This document shows positions 1 through 7,938 of a stretch of DNA of 64,000 nucleotides, one piece after another. The notes beneath the pieces are model-generated. The model made no database searches and was not told the origin of the DNA. It was given only the letters and a program-made list of their open reading frames with translations. The stretch comes from Streptomyces neyagawaensis (GTDB lineage: Bacteria > Actinomycetota > Actinomycetes > Streptomycetales > Streptomycetaceae): contig NZ_JAMGBG010000032.1 of NCBI RefSeq assembly GCF_023516595.1, forward strand, positions 118,238 through 182,237, read 5' to 3'. The stretch's first letter is position 1; each line of letters begins with the position of its first letter. The position numbers were made by a program, and so were the translations under genes.

Positions 1-349
1 GTTCGAGGCGCTCGGCCGGGGCCGGGGCGCGCCGCGCCAACAGACGGTTCAGCAGGGGGCGTACGACCTCCCCCGCCAGGAGGGCCAGCAGCAGGTACAG
101 CGAGAGGGCGAGCCACAGGAAGCCCGGCCAGCCCAGCGTCTGCTGGAGCCAGAAGGGGGCGCCGCCGCGCTCGGCGCCGAAGGCCGCGAACAGCAGCACC
201 GGCCCGGCGATGAACACACCGGCACCCACGCGTCTGGCCAGGCCCGGCCCCCGAGTCGTGTCCCGCACCAGCCGACGCCAGGCGTACCAGTGCAGGACAC
301 CGAAGGCGGCCAGCACCAGCAGCGCCACGACAACGAAGACGATCACCAT
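1..349 (-). CDS. Membrane protein, N-terminal fragment (probable metallophosphoesterase)
   Basis: This gene runs off the left edge, so only about 116 N-terminal codons are visible. They encode a hydrophobic N-terminal segment, a short basic stretch, a second membrane segment (VFIAGPVLLFAAF) and a third (FLWLALSLYLLLALLAG) followed by basic residues. In Streptomyces this kind of N-terminus is usual for membrane-anchored metallophosphoesterases of the YkuE type, and such a gene sits next to the D,D-carboxypeptidase in S. coelicolor as I remember it. The catalytic domain is outside the window, so the function is inferred. The start is the ATG at 349, with GGGGAG about 8 bases upstream; an in-frame GTG lies one codon earlier. 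It follows the small membrane gene upstream by 16 bp, probably in one operon. Confidence 0.6.
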   Translation of the reverse strand, partial: MVIVFVVVALLVLAAFGVLHWYAWRRLVRDTTRGPGLARRVGAGVFIAGPVLLFAAFGAERGGAPFWLQQTLGWPGFLWLALSLYLLLALLAGEVVRPLLNRLLARRAPAPAERLE

Positions 350-365
350 CACGTCGTGCTCCCCG

Positions 366-608
366 TCACGTCGTCCGACGAAGTGCGCGCAGACCGCGCA
401 ACCCGATGACACCGATGGCCGTCCCAAGGACAAAGGAGACGACGGCGAGCGTCAGATGCACCCAGAAGTACGCGGTCGGATCGCCCGCGTCGTCGAACGC
501 GAGGCCGCTGCCGTCCTTCCAGAGATTCCGGATGAAAGTGACCCAGATGACCCAGCTCCACACCCCGAAGGCGAGCAGGAACCAGGAGAGGGGGCGGCTG
601 AGCTTCAT
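366..608 (-). CDS. Small two-helix membrane protein (SCO4848 family)
   Basis: This 80-residue protein has two predicted membrane helices: residues about 6-27 (PLSWFLLAFGVWSWVIWVTF) and about 48-68 (FWVHLTLAVVSFVLGTAIGVIG). It ends in a short Arg-rich tail. A short loop with an FIRNLWKDGSG segment joins the helices. The size, topology and position next to a D,D-carboxypeptidase match the conserved actinobacterial SCO4848 family, whose function is unknown. It diverges from the carboxypeptidase gene, leaving 121 bp for both promoters. It lies 16 bp upstream of the next leftward gene, so the two are probably co-transcribed. Confidence 0.75.
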   Translation of the reverse strand: MKLSRPLSWFLLAFGVWSWVIWVTFIRNLWKDGSGLAFDDAGDPTAYFWVHLTLAVVSFVLGTAIGVIGLRGLRALRRTT

Positions 609-729
609 GGGTTCAGTATCACCGCCGGCCGCCGGGGCTTCGCGCCGGGGTGCGAGCGGGGGCGTGGGCGGCGCGGTGGCCGAGAACCGCGGTGGGATTC
701 ACCGGGCGGAGCCATGTACTTTCTCGATC

Positions 730-2037
730 GTGCCCGCCTCCAAGAAGACCGCCAGGCGCTCCCTGCCGGTCACCTCCGCCCTCGCCGTGTCCCTCTCGTT
801 GACGTCGCTGTTCTCCCCGGCGCTCGCCCCGGCCGCCCATGCCGCCGACCCGAGCCCGAGCGGCAGCGCCTCCCCGTCGGCGACTCCCCCGGCGGCGATG
901 TCGACCGTCGGAGGCGAACAGCTGGGCAGGCCGGGGACGCAGGCCAACCTGGGCGGTGACGCGCCGGTGGTGCCCAAGGGCATCAGCGCCCGCTCGTGGA
1001 TCGTGGCGGACGCGGAGTCGGGCGAGGTGCTGGCCGCGCACAACGCGCACTGGCGGCTGGCGCCGGCGAGCACGCTGAAGATGCTGTTCGCGGACACGGT
1101 GCTGCCGAAGTTCAACAAGAACGACAAGCACAAGGTCGTCCTCAGCGACCTCGCCGGGATCGGCGCGGGCTCCAGCATGGTCGGCATAAAGGAGAACGAG
1201 ACATACACCGTCCACGATCTGTGGCTCGGTGTCTTCCTTCGCTCCGGCAACGACGCGGTGCACGTCCTGTCCGCGATGAACGGCGGTGTCAAGCAGACCG
1301 TCGCCGACATGAACGCCCACGCCGAGGAGCTCCAGGCCCTCGACACGCACGCGGTCAGCCCGGACGGCTACGACGCCAAGGGGCAGGTGTCGTCGGCCTA
1401 CGACCTGACGCTGATCGCCAGGTCGGGGCTGCAGAAGAAGGACTTCCGGGAGTACTGCTCCACCGTGCGCGCCAAGTTCCCCGGGGAGACGAAGAAGGGC
1501 AAGAAGGGCAAGAAGACCCGGTCGTCCTTCGAGATCCAGAACACCAACCGGCTTCTGACGGGCGACAGCGGTCTGGACGCCTACCAGGGCATCGCGGGTG
1601 TGAAGAACGGCAACACGACGAACGCGGGCGCGACGTTCACGGGGGTCGCCGAGCGGGACGGCCGGGTGCTCCTCGTCACCGTCATGCACCCCGAGAAGGA
1701 GGAGCACAACCAGGTCTACAAGGAGACCGCGAAGCTCTTCGACTGGGGGTTCGCGGCGGCGGGCAAGGTGCAGCCGGTGGGTGAACTGGTGCCGCCGAAG
1801 AGTGCGGAGACCTCCGGTGGCGGCACCGATCCGAGCGCGCAGCCGGGGGGTACGGCATCGGCCACCTCCCCCGCGCCGGCCTCCGGCGGCGCGGGCGGCA
1901 AGGCGGTGGCCTCCGCGGCGTCCGACGGAACGAGCGGCATCGGGATCGCGCTGGGGATCACGGGTGGAGTGCTCGCCCTGGTGGCCGGCGGGGTGTTCCT
2001 GGTCAACCGGAAGTGGCCTCTGCGGCGGGGGAAGTAG
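730..2037 (+). CDS. D-alanyl-D-alanine carboxypeptidase (S11 family), membrane-anchored
   Basis: This is an exported penicillin-binding enzyme of the S11 family, which trims the terminal D-Ala of peptidoglycan stem peptides. The 435-residue product has a signal peptide (residues 1-38, ending PAAHA), the catalytic S-x-x-K at 114-117 (STLK), the second motif SGN at 172-174, and KNG at 292-294 where the textbook triad is KTG. A Gly/Ser/Ala linker follows (about 355-400), then a C-terminal membrane helix (403-425) with a basic tail, so the enzyme is held on the outer face of the membrane. I chose the GTG at 730 because it gives a clean signal peptide; no good ribosome-binding site is visible. The Lys-rich run KKGKKGKK (255-262) is a strain-variable type of insertion. 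Confidence 0.85.
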   Translation: MPASKKTARRSLPVTSALAVSLSLTSLFSPALAPAAHAADPSPSGSASPSATPPAAMSTVGGEQLGRPGTQANLGGDAPVVPKGISARSWIVADAESGEVLAAHNAHWRLAPASTLKMLFADTVLPKFNKNDKHKVVLSDLAGIGAGSSMVGIKENETYTVHDLWLGVFLRSGNDAVHVLSAMNGGVKQTVADMNAHAEELQALDTHAVSPDGYDAKGQVSSAYDLTLIARSGLQKKDFREYCSTVRAKFPGETKKGKKGKKTRSSFEIQNTNRLLTGDSGLDAYQGIAGVKNGNTTNAGATFTGVAERDGRVLLVTVMHPEKEEHNQVYKETAKLFDWGFAAAGKVQPVGELVPPKSAETSGGGTDPSAQPGGTASATSPAPASGGAGGKAVASAASDGTSGIGIALGITGGVLALVAGGVFLVNRKWPLRRGK

Positions 2038-2122
2038 GGCCGTTCCGGGTCGGGTCTGCGGGGTTGCTGTGCATCGCGGTCTGCGGGGGCGCGGGGGCTG
2101 ATCGTGCAGTCCCCCGCGCCCC

Positions 2123-2157
2123 TGAAAAGCGACCGGGGCTGCGCCCCGTGCTTTTCA
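2123..2157 (+). terminator. Hairpin terminator of the carboxypeptidase gene
   Basis: The arms TGAAAAGC and GCTTTTCA enclose a GC-rich inner stem (CGGGGC/GCCCCG). It lies 86 bp past the carboxypeptidase stop and forms the left half of a larger inverted element ending near 2274. Confidence 0.65.
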
Positions 2158-2173
2158 ACGGCGAGCCGCGGGG

Positions 2174-2203
2174 ATGAAGGCCGGGCCGCAGGCCCATGCC
2201 TTC
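2174..2203 (-). terminator. Hairpin terminator of the YihY gene
   Basis: The arms TGAAGGC and GCCTTCA with an inner GGGCC/GGCCC stem lie downstream of the leftward YihY gene. This is the mirror half of the same inverted element as the hairpin at 2123. Confidence 0.55.
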
Positions 2204-2274
2204 AGGGGCACGGGGAACTGCGCGAACAACCCCCACCCACCCGCACCCGCCAACGAACCACCCGGCCCCGAGCT
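2200..2274 (+). repeat. Dispersed intergenic repeat, copy 1
   Basis: This roughly 75-bp block contains the motif GGGGAACTGCGCGA, then a CCCACC-rich stretch and CGCCAACGAACC. It matches, in opposite orientation, the block at 49825-49895. The same core is very common between Streptomyces genes. Both copies here sit between convergent genes and carry a terminator-like hairpin on their outer side. Confidence 0.8.
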
Positions 2275-2275
2275 A

Positions 2276-3139
2276 TCAGGCGCCCTCGGTCTCCTCCCGC
2301 CCCTCCGCCGTCCAAGCCGCGCAGTACAGCAGCAATTTCGCCGTGAAGTTGATCCACAGCAACAACGCGATCGGCACCCCGAACGCCCCGTACATGCTCT
2401 TCGACGCGACCCCCTGCATGTACCCGCTGAGCAGCAGCTTCAGCAGTTCGAAGCCGAACGCCCCCATGAGCGCGGCCACCACGAGCCGCCGCCGCGGTGG
2501 ATGGACGCCCGGCAGCAGCGTGAGGACGTACAGCAGGAGCAGGAAGTCGGCCAGTACGGCCACGCCGAACGCGGCGATCTGGAGCACCACCCCACCCCAC
2601 CCGTCCCGGTCGACGCCGAGCCGGTCCGCGGTCCAGCCGACCGTCGCCGACGCCACCGTGGACGCCGCGAGGGAGACGAGCACCGCGCCGCCGAGCCCGA
2701 CGAGGATGCCCGCGTCCTTGGCCTTGGCGAGGACGGGGTTCTCCTCGGGCTCCGGCTTCTCCCACACCGCCCGCAGACAGCCCCGCATCTCCCCGACCCA
2801 GCCGATGCCCGTGAACAGCAGCAGCGCGCCGGCGATGATCCCGACGGTGCCGGCGTTCTGGACGAGCCCGGCGATGTCGAGCTGGTCGGAGATGCCGGGC
2901 ACCTGTTCGGCGAGCCGGTCCTCCAGCTCGCGCTGCCGGTTCTCGTCGAGTGTCGCCGCGGCGATGGCCGCGCCCATGGTCAGCAGCGGGAACAGCGCGA
3001 GGAAGCTGATGAACGTCATGGCCGCGGCCAGCCGCGTCCATGTGACCCGCTCCAGCCGTTCGTACGAGCGCCACGCGTGCGTGGTCATCAGGCGCTCGGC
3101 CAGCGGGCCGATCCCGGGGAGCTTTTTCAGCCAGTCCAT
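2276..3139 (-). CDS. YihY/virulence factor BrkB family membrane protein
   Basis: This 287-residue integral membrane protein has about six helices and belongs to the YihY/BrkB family by overall pattern. It has an N-terminal amphipathic region (WLKKLPGIGPLAERL), a first helix at about 33-60, a conserved WGGVVLQIAAFGVAVLADFLL segment, and a C-terminal FGVPIALLLWINFTAKLLLYCAAW block typical of the family. The molecular role is unresolved; it was once wrongly called ribonuclease BN. The ATG at 3139 starts 57 bp downstream of the prenyltransferase stop, so it may share that transcript. It converges with the carboxypeptidase gene across a double terminator. Confidence 0.85.
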   Translation of the reverse strand: MDWLKKLPGIGPLAERLMTTHAWRSYERLERVTWTRLAAAMTFISFLALFPLLTMGAAIAAATLDENRQRELEDRLAEQVPGISDQLDIAGLVQNAGTVGIIAGALLLFTGIGWVGEMRGCLRAVWEKPEPEENPVLAKAKDAGILVGLGGAVLVSLAASTVASATVGWTADRLGVDRDGWGGVVLQIAAFGVAVLADFLLLLYVLTLLPGVHPPRRRLVVAALMGAFGFELLKLLLSGYMQGVASKSMYGAFGVPIALLLWINFTAKLLLYCAAWTAEGREETEGA

Positions 3140-3197
3140 GATCCGACTCTGCCCTCGTCGTGGTCACCCGATGCCGGAGTACCCACGTGAGCGCTGA

Positions 3198-4138
3198 TCA
3201 CCAGTCGGCGACGGCCAGTCCGTACATTGCCAGCCACACCAGCGCGATGCAGGCGAGGGCCCGGTCGCGCAGGACGACGTCCTCCGGTTCCCCGGCTGTG
3301 CCGCGGTCGGCGAAGACGGCGTAGCGCAGGACGGCCAGCACGAAGGCGACCATGGAGAGCTGACGCCACGGCAGCACCCTGGTGCTCGGGACGCCGCCCT
3401 CTTCGAGGGCCCACAGGCAGTAGCCGAGGACGGCAAGCCCGGCGGCCGACTGCCAGACGAAGCGCAGATGTCCGGCGGTGTACTCGGTGAGCAGCGCCCG
3501 GGTCGCCCCGGCCCGGTCGGCGAGCTGCACGGCTTCCGAGTACCGCTTGGCGGCGACCATGAACAGCGCGCCGAACCCGGTGGTGATGAGGAACCAGCGG
3601 GACAGCGGGATGCCCAGCGCGGGCCCGCCGATCATCGCCCGCATCAGGAACCCGGCGGTGACGACCGCGAGATCGACGACGAGGACGTGCTTGAGGCTGG
3701 CGCAGTAGGCGAGTTGGAGCCCGAGGTACGCGGTCAGCAGGGCCGCGGTGCACGGGGAGCAGAGCCACACGGCGGCGACCGGCGCGAGGACGGCGAGGGC
3801 GCCGCCGACGGCGTACGCGACCGGCGCGGGGACCTGGCCCGCGGCGACCGGACGGTGGCGTGTGACCGGGTGGGCGCGGTCGGCCTCGGCGTCGGGGGCG
3901 TCGTTGATCAGGTAGACGGCGGCGGCGCAGACCGTGAAGAGGACGAAGACGAGCGGGAGCCGGGTCAGCGCGCGGGGCGTGAAGAGTTCGCCCGCGGCGG
4001 CGGGGGCGGCGATGACGAGGAGGTACTTGATCCACCGGCGGGGGCGGGCGGTCCGCAGGAGGCCGCGCGCGAGCCCCCCTTCGGTGGTGTCGGCGCGGGG
4101 ACGGTCCGCCGTTCCAGGACGGTCGCGGGCTCAGCCAT
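3198..4138 (-). CDS. ubiA: Decaprenyl-phosphate phosphoribosyltransferase-like UbiA prenyltransferase, frameshifted N-terminus
   Basis: This UbiA-superfamily membrane protein resembles the mycobacterial enzyme (Rv3806c) that joins phosphoribosyl pyrophosphate to decaprenyl phosphate. The first Asp-rich motif is clear (YLINDAPDAEADRAHP, then RPVAAG), several membrane helices follow, and the body reads in one frame from about 4075 to the TGA at 3198. That frame has no start codon: a TGA occurs at 4131-4133 and no ATG, GTG or TTG follows before the conserved part. The plausible start, ATG at 4138 (MAEPATVLERR), overlaps the upstream PAP2 stop but lies in another frame. One extra C in the six-C run at 4074-4079 would join the two frames. 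I therefore read it as a real gene with a one-base loss, either a sequencing error or a true mutation. Confidence 0.75.
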
Positions 4139-4648
4139 GGCCGCTCGCTCCCCGTCGGGTCGTCCACCGCGCGCCCAGCGAGGCCGTGGCGGCGCCCAGC
4201 GCCATTCCGGCCGCCACGTCCGAGGGGTGGTGCACGCCGACCACGAGCCGCGACAGGTGCATCGCGGCGGCGAGCGGCGCGACGACCGGGACGACCGGGA
4301 CGACCGGGACGACGCCGAGCGTGCCGTACGCGACGACCGCCGCCGCCGACGAGGTGGCGTGGGGGCTGGGGAAGGAGTGCCGTCCGGCGGTGCGGACCAG
4401 CGGTTCGACGTGGGTGGGGTGCGGCGTACGAGCCGTTTGACGCCCATGCTGATCAGATGCGCTCCGGCCGTGCCGCGCAGCCAGAGGACACGCCGCTCCC
4501 GGTCGGCGACGGCGCCGGTGAGTCCGGCCGCGAGCCGGAGCGCGCCGTGCTCCCCGGCCCGGGACAGTCCGCGCGCGGCGGCCGCGACACACGGACCGGC
4601 GCCCCGGGCTCGGCACACGGAGAGCAACCGTCGGTCCAGGCCGCGCAC
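4131..4648 (-). CDS. PAP2-family phosphatase (DPPR phosphatase-like), frameshifted
   Basis: The product resembles the PAP2 membrane phosphatases encoded beside UbiA in mycobacteria (Rv3807c), thought to dephosphorylate decaprenyl-phosphoryl-phosphoribose. The N-terminal part (LDRRLLSVCR to MGVKRLVRRT) lies in one frame. The C-terminal part, with the signature SFPSPHATSS and the last motif LSRLVVGVHHPSDVAAG, lies in the frame that ends at 4131. The switch falls at about 4408-4420, near a four-C run (plus strand GGGG); one added base there restores a continuous protein. The start is uncertain: GTG at 4648 suits the conserved LDRRLL region, while an ATG at 4674 is in another frame. The stop overlaps the start of the UbiA gene. 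A nine-base repeat (4281-4313) encodes VVPVVPVVPVV in a membrane helix. Confidence 0.65.
4281..4313. repeat. Nine-base tandem repeat inside the PAP2 gene
   Basis: Three and a half copies of GACGACCGG keep the reading frame and encode Val-Val-Pro units in a membrane segment. Confidence 0.8.
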
Positions 4649-4818
4649 ACCCTCGACAGCCCAACTTCGTCCATGTGATGCCACTCTTCTGGGCGGCCCA
4701 CCCGAGAACTCCGGCAATCTTGAACGACATCCCATTGATCACCCATTTCAGTGAGGCGCCTGGGAAGGCAGGCCGATACGCCGGATTCCTTGGCATTCAC
4801 GGCGATACGGTCGCGAGC

Positions 4819-6228
4819 ATGCCAGCCAACGCCGTCCCCTTCCCCGGCCGTACCACCCCCGTCACCGGCTGGGGCCGCACCGCCCCGACCGCCGCCCGGC
4901 TGATCCGCCCCCGTACGTACGAGGAGGCCGCGGCCGCCGTGCGGGCGTGCGGGGCGCGCGGCGGGATCGCCCGGGGGTTGGGGCGGGCGTACGGGGACGC
5001 GGCGCAGAACGCGGGCGGCGCCGTGCTCGACATGACGGGCCTGGACCGGGTCCACGCCATCGACGCGGACGGCGGCACGGTCCTGTGCGACGCGGGGGTG
5101 TCCCTGCACCGGCTGATGGAGGTGCTGCTGCCGCTCGGCTGGTTCGTGCCGGTGACGCCGGGTACCCGCCAGGTGACCGTGGGAGGCGCGATCGCGGCGG
5201 ACATCCACGGCAAGAACCACCATGTCTCCGGGGGGTTCGCCCGTCATGTGCTGTCGCTGGAACTGCTCACCGCGGACGGCGAGATCCGCACGGCGGTCCC
5301 CGGCACCCCGCTGTTCGACGCCACGGCCGGCGGCATGGGCCTGACGGGGGTGATCCTCACCGCGACCGTACGGCTGCTGCCCGTCGAGACGTCCTGGATG
5401 TCGGTCGACACGGAACGGGCCCGCGATCTGGACGACCTGCTGGCCCGGCTCACGGCCACCGACCGGTACTACCGCTACTCCGTCGCCTGGATCGATCTCC
5501 TCGCCCGGGGCTCGGCGACGGGCCGCGCGGTCCTGACCCGCGGCGAGCACGCGTCCCTGGAGACGCTGGAGTTGGCGTCGGCACGCGCGCGTGGGGCACG
5601 TTTCGGCCGACGGGGCCCGCTCGGCCGTCCGCTGGAGTTCCGGACCTCGCGTTTCCCGGCCGCCCCCGCGTTCGTCCCCGAAGGTCTGCTCAGCCGGTCG
5701 ACGGTAGGGCTGTTCAACGAGCTGTGGTACCGCAAGGCGCCTCGGGCCCGCGCCGACCAACTTCAGCGGATCTCCACGTTCTTCCACCCCCTGGACGGGG
5801 TCCCGCACTGGAACCGGCTCTACGGGCGTTCGGGGTTCGTGCAGTACCAGTTCGTCGTCGGGCACGGTCACGAGGAGGCCCTGCGGCGGATCGTGACCCT
5901 GATCTCCGCGCGCCGCTGCCCCTCCTTCCTCGCCGTGCTGAAGCGGTTCGGGGAGGGCGACACCGGCTGGCTGTCGTTCCCGATGCCCGGCTGGACGCTC
6001 GCCCTCGACATCCCGGCGGGCCTGCCCGGCCTCGGCGTCTTCCTCGACCGGCTGGACGAGGAGGTCGCGGCGGCCGACGGGCGCGTGTACCTGGCCAAGG
6101 ACGCCCGGCTCCGCCCCGAACTGCTGGCCGCGATGTATCCCCGTCTGCACGAGTTCCGCGCGCTGCGCCGCGAGTTGGACCCCGACGGCGTGTTCGTGTC
6201 GGACCTGGCCCGCCGCCTGGGCCTGTGA
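4819..6228 (+). CDS. dprE1: FAD-binding oxidoreductase, DprE1-like
   Basis: In mycobacteria DprE1 oxidises decaprenyl-phosphoryl-ribose to the 2-keto intermediate, and DprE2 then reduces it to the arabinose donor. The 469-residue product shows the FAD_binding_4 pattern: RGLGRAYGDAAQNAGG (about residues 51-66) and TPGTRQVTVGGAIAADIHGKNHH (about 113-136), the latter being the most characteristic DprE1 stretch. A C-terminal sugar-oxidase-type domain includes LAVLKRFGEG and YLAKDARL. I chose the ATG at 4819; the frame is open further upstream but without conserved residues. No ribosome-binding site is evident, so the mRNA may be leaderless. It diverges from the PAP2/UbiA pair and is followed 57 bp later by the DprE2-like gene. 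Confidence 0.85.
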   Translation: MPANAVPFPGRTTPVTGWGRTAPTAARLIRPRTYEEAAAAVRACGARGGIARGLGRAYGDAAQNAGGAVLDMTGLDRVHAIDADGGTVLCDAGVSLHRLMEVLLPLGWFVPVTPGTRQVTVGGAIAADIHGKNHHVSGGFARHVLSLELLTADGEIRTAVPGTPLFDATAGGMGLTGVILTATVRLLPVETSWMSVDTERARDLDDLLARLTATDRYYRYSVAWIDLLARGSATGRAVLTRGEHASLETLELASARARGARFGRRGPLGRPLEFRTSRFPAAPAFVPEGLLSRSTVGLFNELWYRKAPRARADQLQRISTFFHPLDGVPHWNRLYGRSGFVQYQFVVGHGHEEALRRIVTLISARRCPSFLAVLKRFGEGDTGWLSFPMPGWTLALDIPAGLPGLGVFLDRLDEEVAAADGRVYLAKDARLRPELLAAMYPRLHEFRALRRELDPDGVFVSDLARRLGL

Positions 6229-6284
6229 CGCCCGTACCGCGCGACCTGCCACCCCGCCCGTTCCCCAGTCGCTCAGGAGCTGTC

Positions 6285-7040
6285 ATGAAGGACGCGTTCG
6301 GCACCCCCCAGTCGCTGCTGATCCTCGGCGGTACGTCGGAGATCGCGCTCGCCACCGCCCGTCGGCTGATCGCCCGCCGCACCCGCACCGTCTGGCTCGC
6401 CGGGCGCCCCTCGCCGGACCTGGAGAAGGCCGCCGCCCATCTGCGGGGTCTCGGCGCCGAGACGCACACCGTCGCCTTCGACGCCCTCGCCCCCGACTCC
6501 CACGAGACGATCCTCGGCAAGATCTTCGCCGAGGGCGACATCGACATGGTGCTCCTCGCCTTCGGCCTGCTCGGCGACCAGGCGCACGACGAACGCGACC
6601 CGGTGGCCGCCGTACGCGTCGCCCAGACCAACTACACGGGTGCCGTGTCGGCCGGGCTGGTCTGCGCGCGGGCCCTCCAGTCGCAGGGCCACGGTTCGCT
6701 CGTCGTCCTGTCGTCGGTGGCCGCCGAGCGCGCCCGCCGCTCCAACTTCATCTACGGCTCCGCCAAGGCTGGCCTCGACGCCTTCACGCAGGGTCTCGGC
6801 GACGCCCTCCACGGCACCGGCGTCCATGTGATGGTCGTACGGCCCGGTTTCGTGCGCACGAGCATGACCGCCGGCCGCGCGGAGACGCCTCTCGCCACCA
6901 CTCCGGAGGCGGTGGCGACGGCGATCGAGCTGGGGCTGCGGCGCCGCTCGGAGACGGTGTGGGTACCGGGGGCGCTGCGACTGGTGATGGCGGCGCTCCG
7001 CCATGTGCCGAGGCCGCTGTTCCGCCGGCTGCCGCTGTAG
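6285..7040 (+). CDS. dprE2: Short-chain dehydrogenase, DprE2-like
   Basis: This 251-residue SDR enzyme is the expected partner of DprE1, reducing the keto intermediate with NAD(P)H to decaprenyl-phosphoryl-arabinose. The nucleotide-binding start reads LLILGGTSEIALATARRL (the GGTSEIA form is typical of DprE2 rather than the usual TGxxxGxG). The catalytic YxxxK is YGSAK within NFIYGSAKAGLDAF, preceded by the conserved Ser pair in VVLSSVAAERAR. The start ATG at 6285 has AGGAG nine bases upstream. It follows dprE1 by 57 bp in the same direction, so an operon is likely. The C-terminus (LRHVPRPLFRRLPL) is basic and may touch the membrane. Confidence 0.85.
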   Translation: MKDAFGTPQSLLILGGTSEIALATARRLIARRTRTVWLAGRPSPDLEKAAAHLRGLGAETHTVAFDALAPDSHETILGKIFAEGDIDMVLLAFGLLGDQAHDERDPVAAVRVAQTNYTGAVSAGLVCARALQSQGHGSLVVLSSVAAERARRSNFIYGSAKAGLDAFTQGLGDALHGTGVHVMVVRPGFVRTSMTAGRAETPLATTPEAVATAIELGLRRRSETVWVPGALRLVMAALRHVPRPLFRRLPL

Positions 7041-7050
7041 AACGCCCGCT

Positions 7051-7126
7051 GACCCGACAGGGGGCCGCTGTGACCCGACAGGGGGCCGCTGTGACCCGAC
7101 AGGGGGCCGCTGACCCGACAGGGGGG
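7051..7126. repeat. Tandem repeat after the dprE2-like gene
   Basis: Four copies of GACCCGACAGGGGG follow each other with spacings of 21, 21 and 19 bases just after the dprE2 stop. There is no clear hairpin. Confidence 0.85.
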
Positions 7127-7193
7127 CGAGTGCCGCTGGAGAACCTGGGGGCGCCCGGACCCAGTGGGTCCTCAGTTCGTTCTCAGTGGGTTC

Positions 7194-7775
7194 TCAGCGG
7201 GTGGGGAGCGTGGTGTCGCCGACCGGGGCGCCCGCCTGCGGGGGGACGACCGAACCGCCGAAGGCGAACTCGCGGAGCTTGCGCCAGATCCCGTCGGCGC
7301 CCTGCTCGTAGAGCGCGAAGCCGGTGCAGGGCCATTCGGCCTCGTACCCGGCAAGCTCCTCGAACGCCCGGTCCATCGCCTCCTCGGCGATGCCGTGGGC
7401 CACGGTGACGTGCGGGTGGTACGGGAAGTTCAGCTCGCGCGCCACCGGCCCCGAGGCGTCCCTGACCTGCTTCTGCAGCCAGGTGCACGCCTCGGCGCCC
7501 TCGACGACCTTGACGAACACCACGGGCGACAGCGGCCGGAAGGTGCCCGTGCCGGCCAGCCGCATCGGGAAGGCCCGGCCGGCGGCCGCGACCTCGACGA
7601 GATGCGCCTCGATCGCCGGCAGCTCGGTCTCCTCGACCTCCGTCGGCGGCAGCAGCGTGACATGCGTGGGGATGCCGTGAGCAGCGGCGTCGCCGAAGCC
7701 CGCGCGCCGCTCCTGGAGCTGGCTGCCGTGGGGCTCCGGGACCGCGATCGACACACCGATCGTTACGGTCCCCAC
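7194..7775 (-). CDS. 2H phosphoesterase superfamily protein (2'-5' RNA ligase-like)
   Basis: This 193-residue protein has the two H-x-T motifs that define the 2H phosphoesterases: HVT at about residues 38-40 (THVTLLPP) and HVT at about 122-124 (YHPHVTVAHG). Members act on 2'-5' or cyclic phosphodiester bonds in RNA or nucleotides; the substrate of this group is not known. The GTG start at 7775 has CAGGAG upstream at good spacing. It lies downstream of trpS in the same direction, with about 160 bp between the genes, as in S. coelicolor, so a link to tRNA or RNA repair is possible but unproven. Confidence 0.8.
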   Translation of the reverse strand: MGTVTIGVSIAVPEPHGSQLQERRAGFGDAAAHGIPTHVTLLPPTEVEETELPAIEAHLVEVAAAGRAFPMRLAGTGTFRPLSPVVFVKVVEGAEACTWLQKQVRDASGPVARELNFPYHPHVTVAHGIAEEAMDRAFEELAGYEAEWPCTGFALYEQGADGIWRKLREFAFGGSVVPPQAGAPVGDTTLPTR

Positions 7776-7938
7776 GTCGTCTCCTGTCGTCGTGTCATGC
7801 GTCGTGTCTTCGTCTGTCGTGACGCGCCACCGGCTATCGACTGTAAGGCCACGGCGGTGTTCCGGGCAGGCGCGGCCGGAGTGATGTGCAGCGCTGCCGG
7901 TGGCGCGGTCGGCGCTCGGCCGACCGGGGTGGTGCGAC

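Noticed and set aside
210..959. Rightward ORF across the carboxypeptidase start
   Set aside because: It is antisense to two membrane-protein genes and out of frame with the carboxypeptidase; no conserved sequence.
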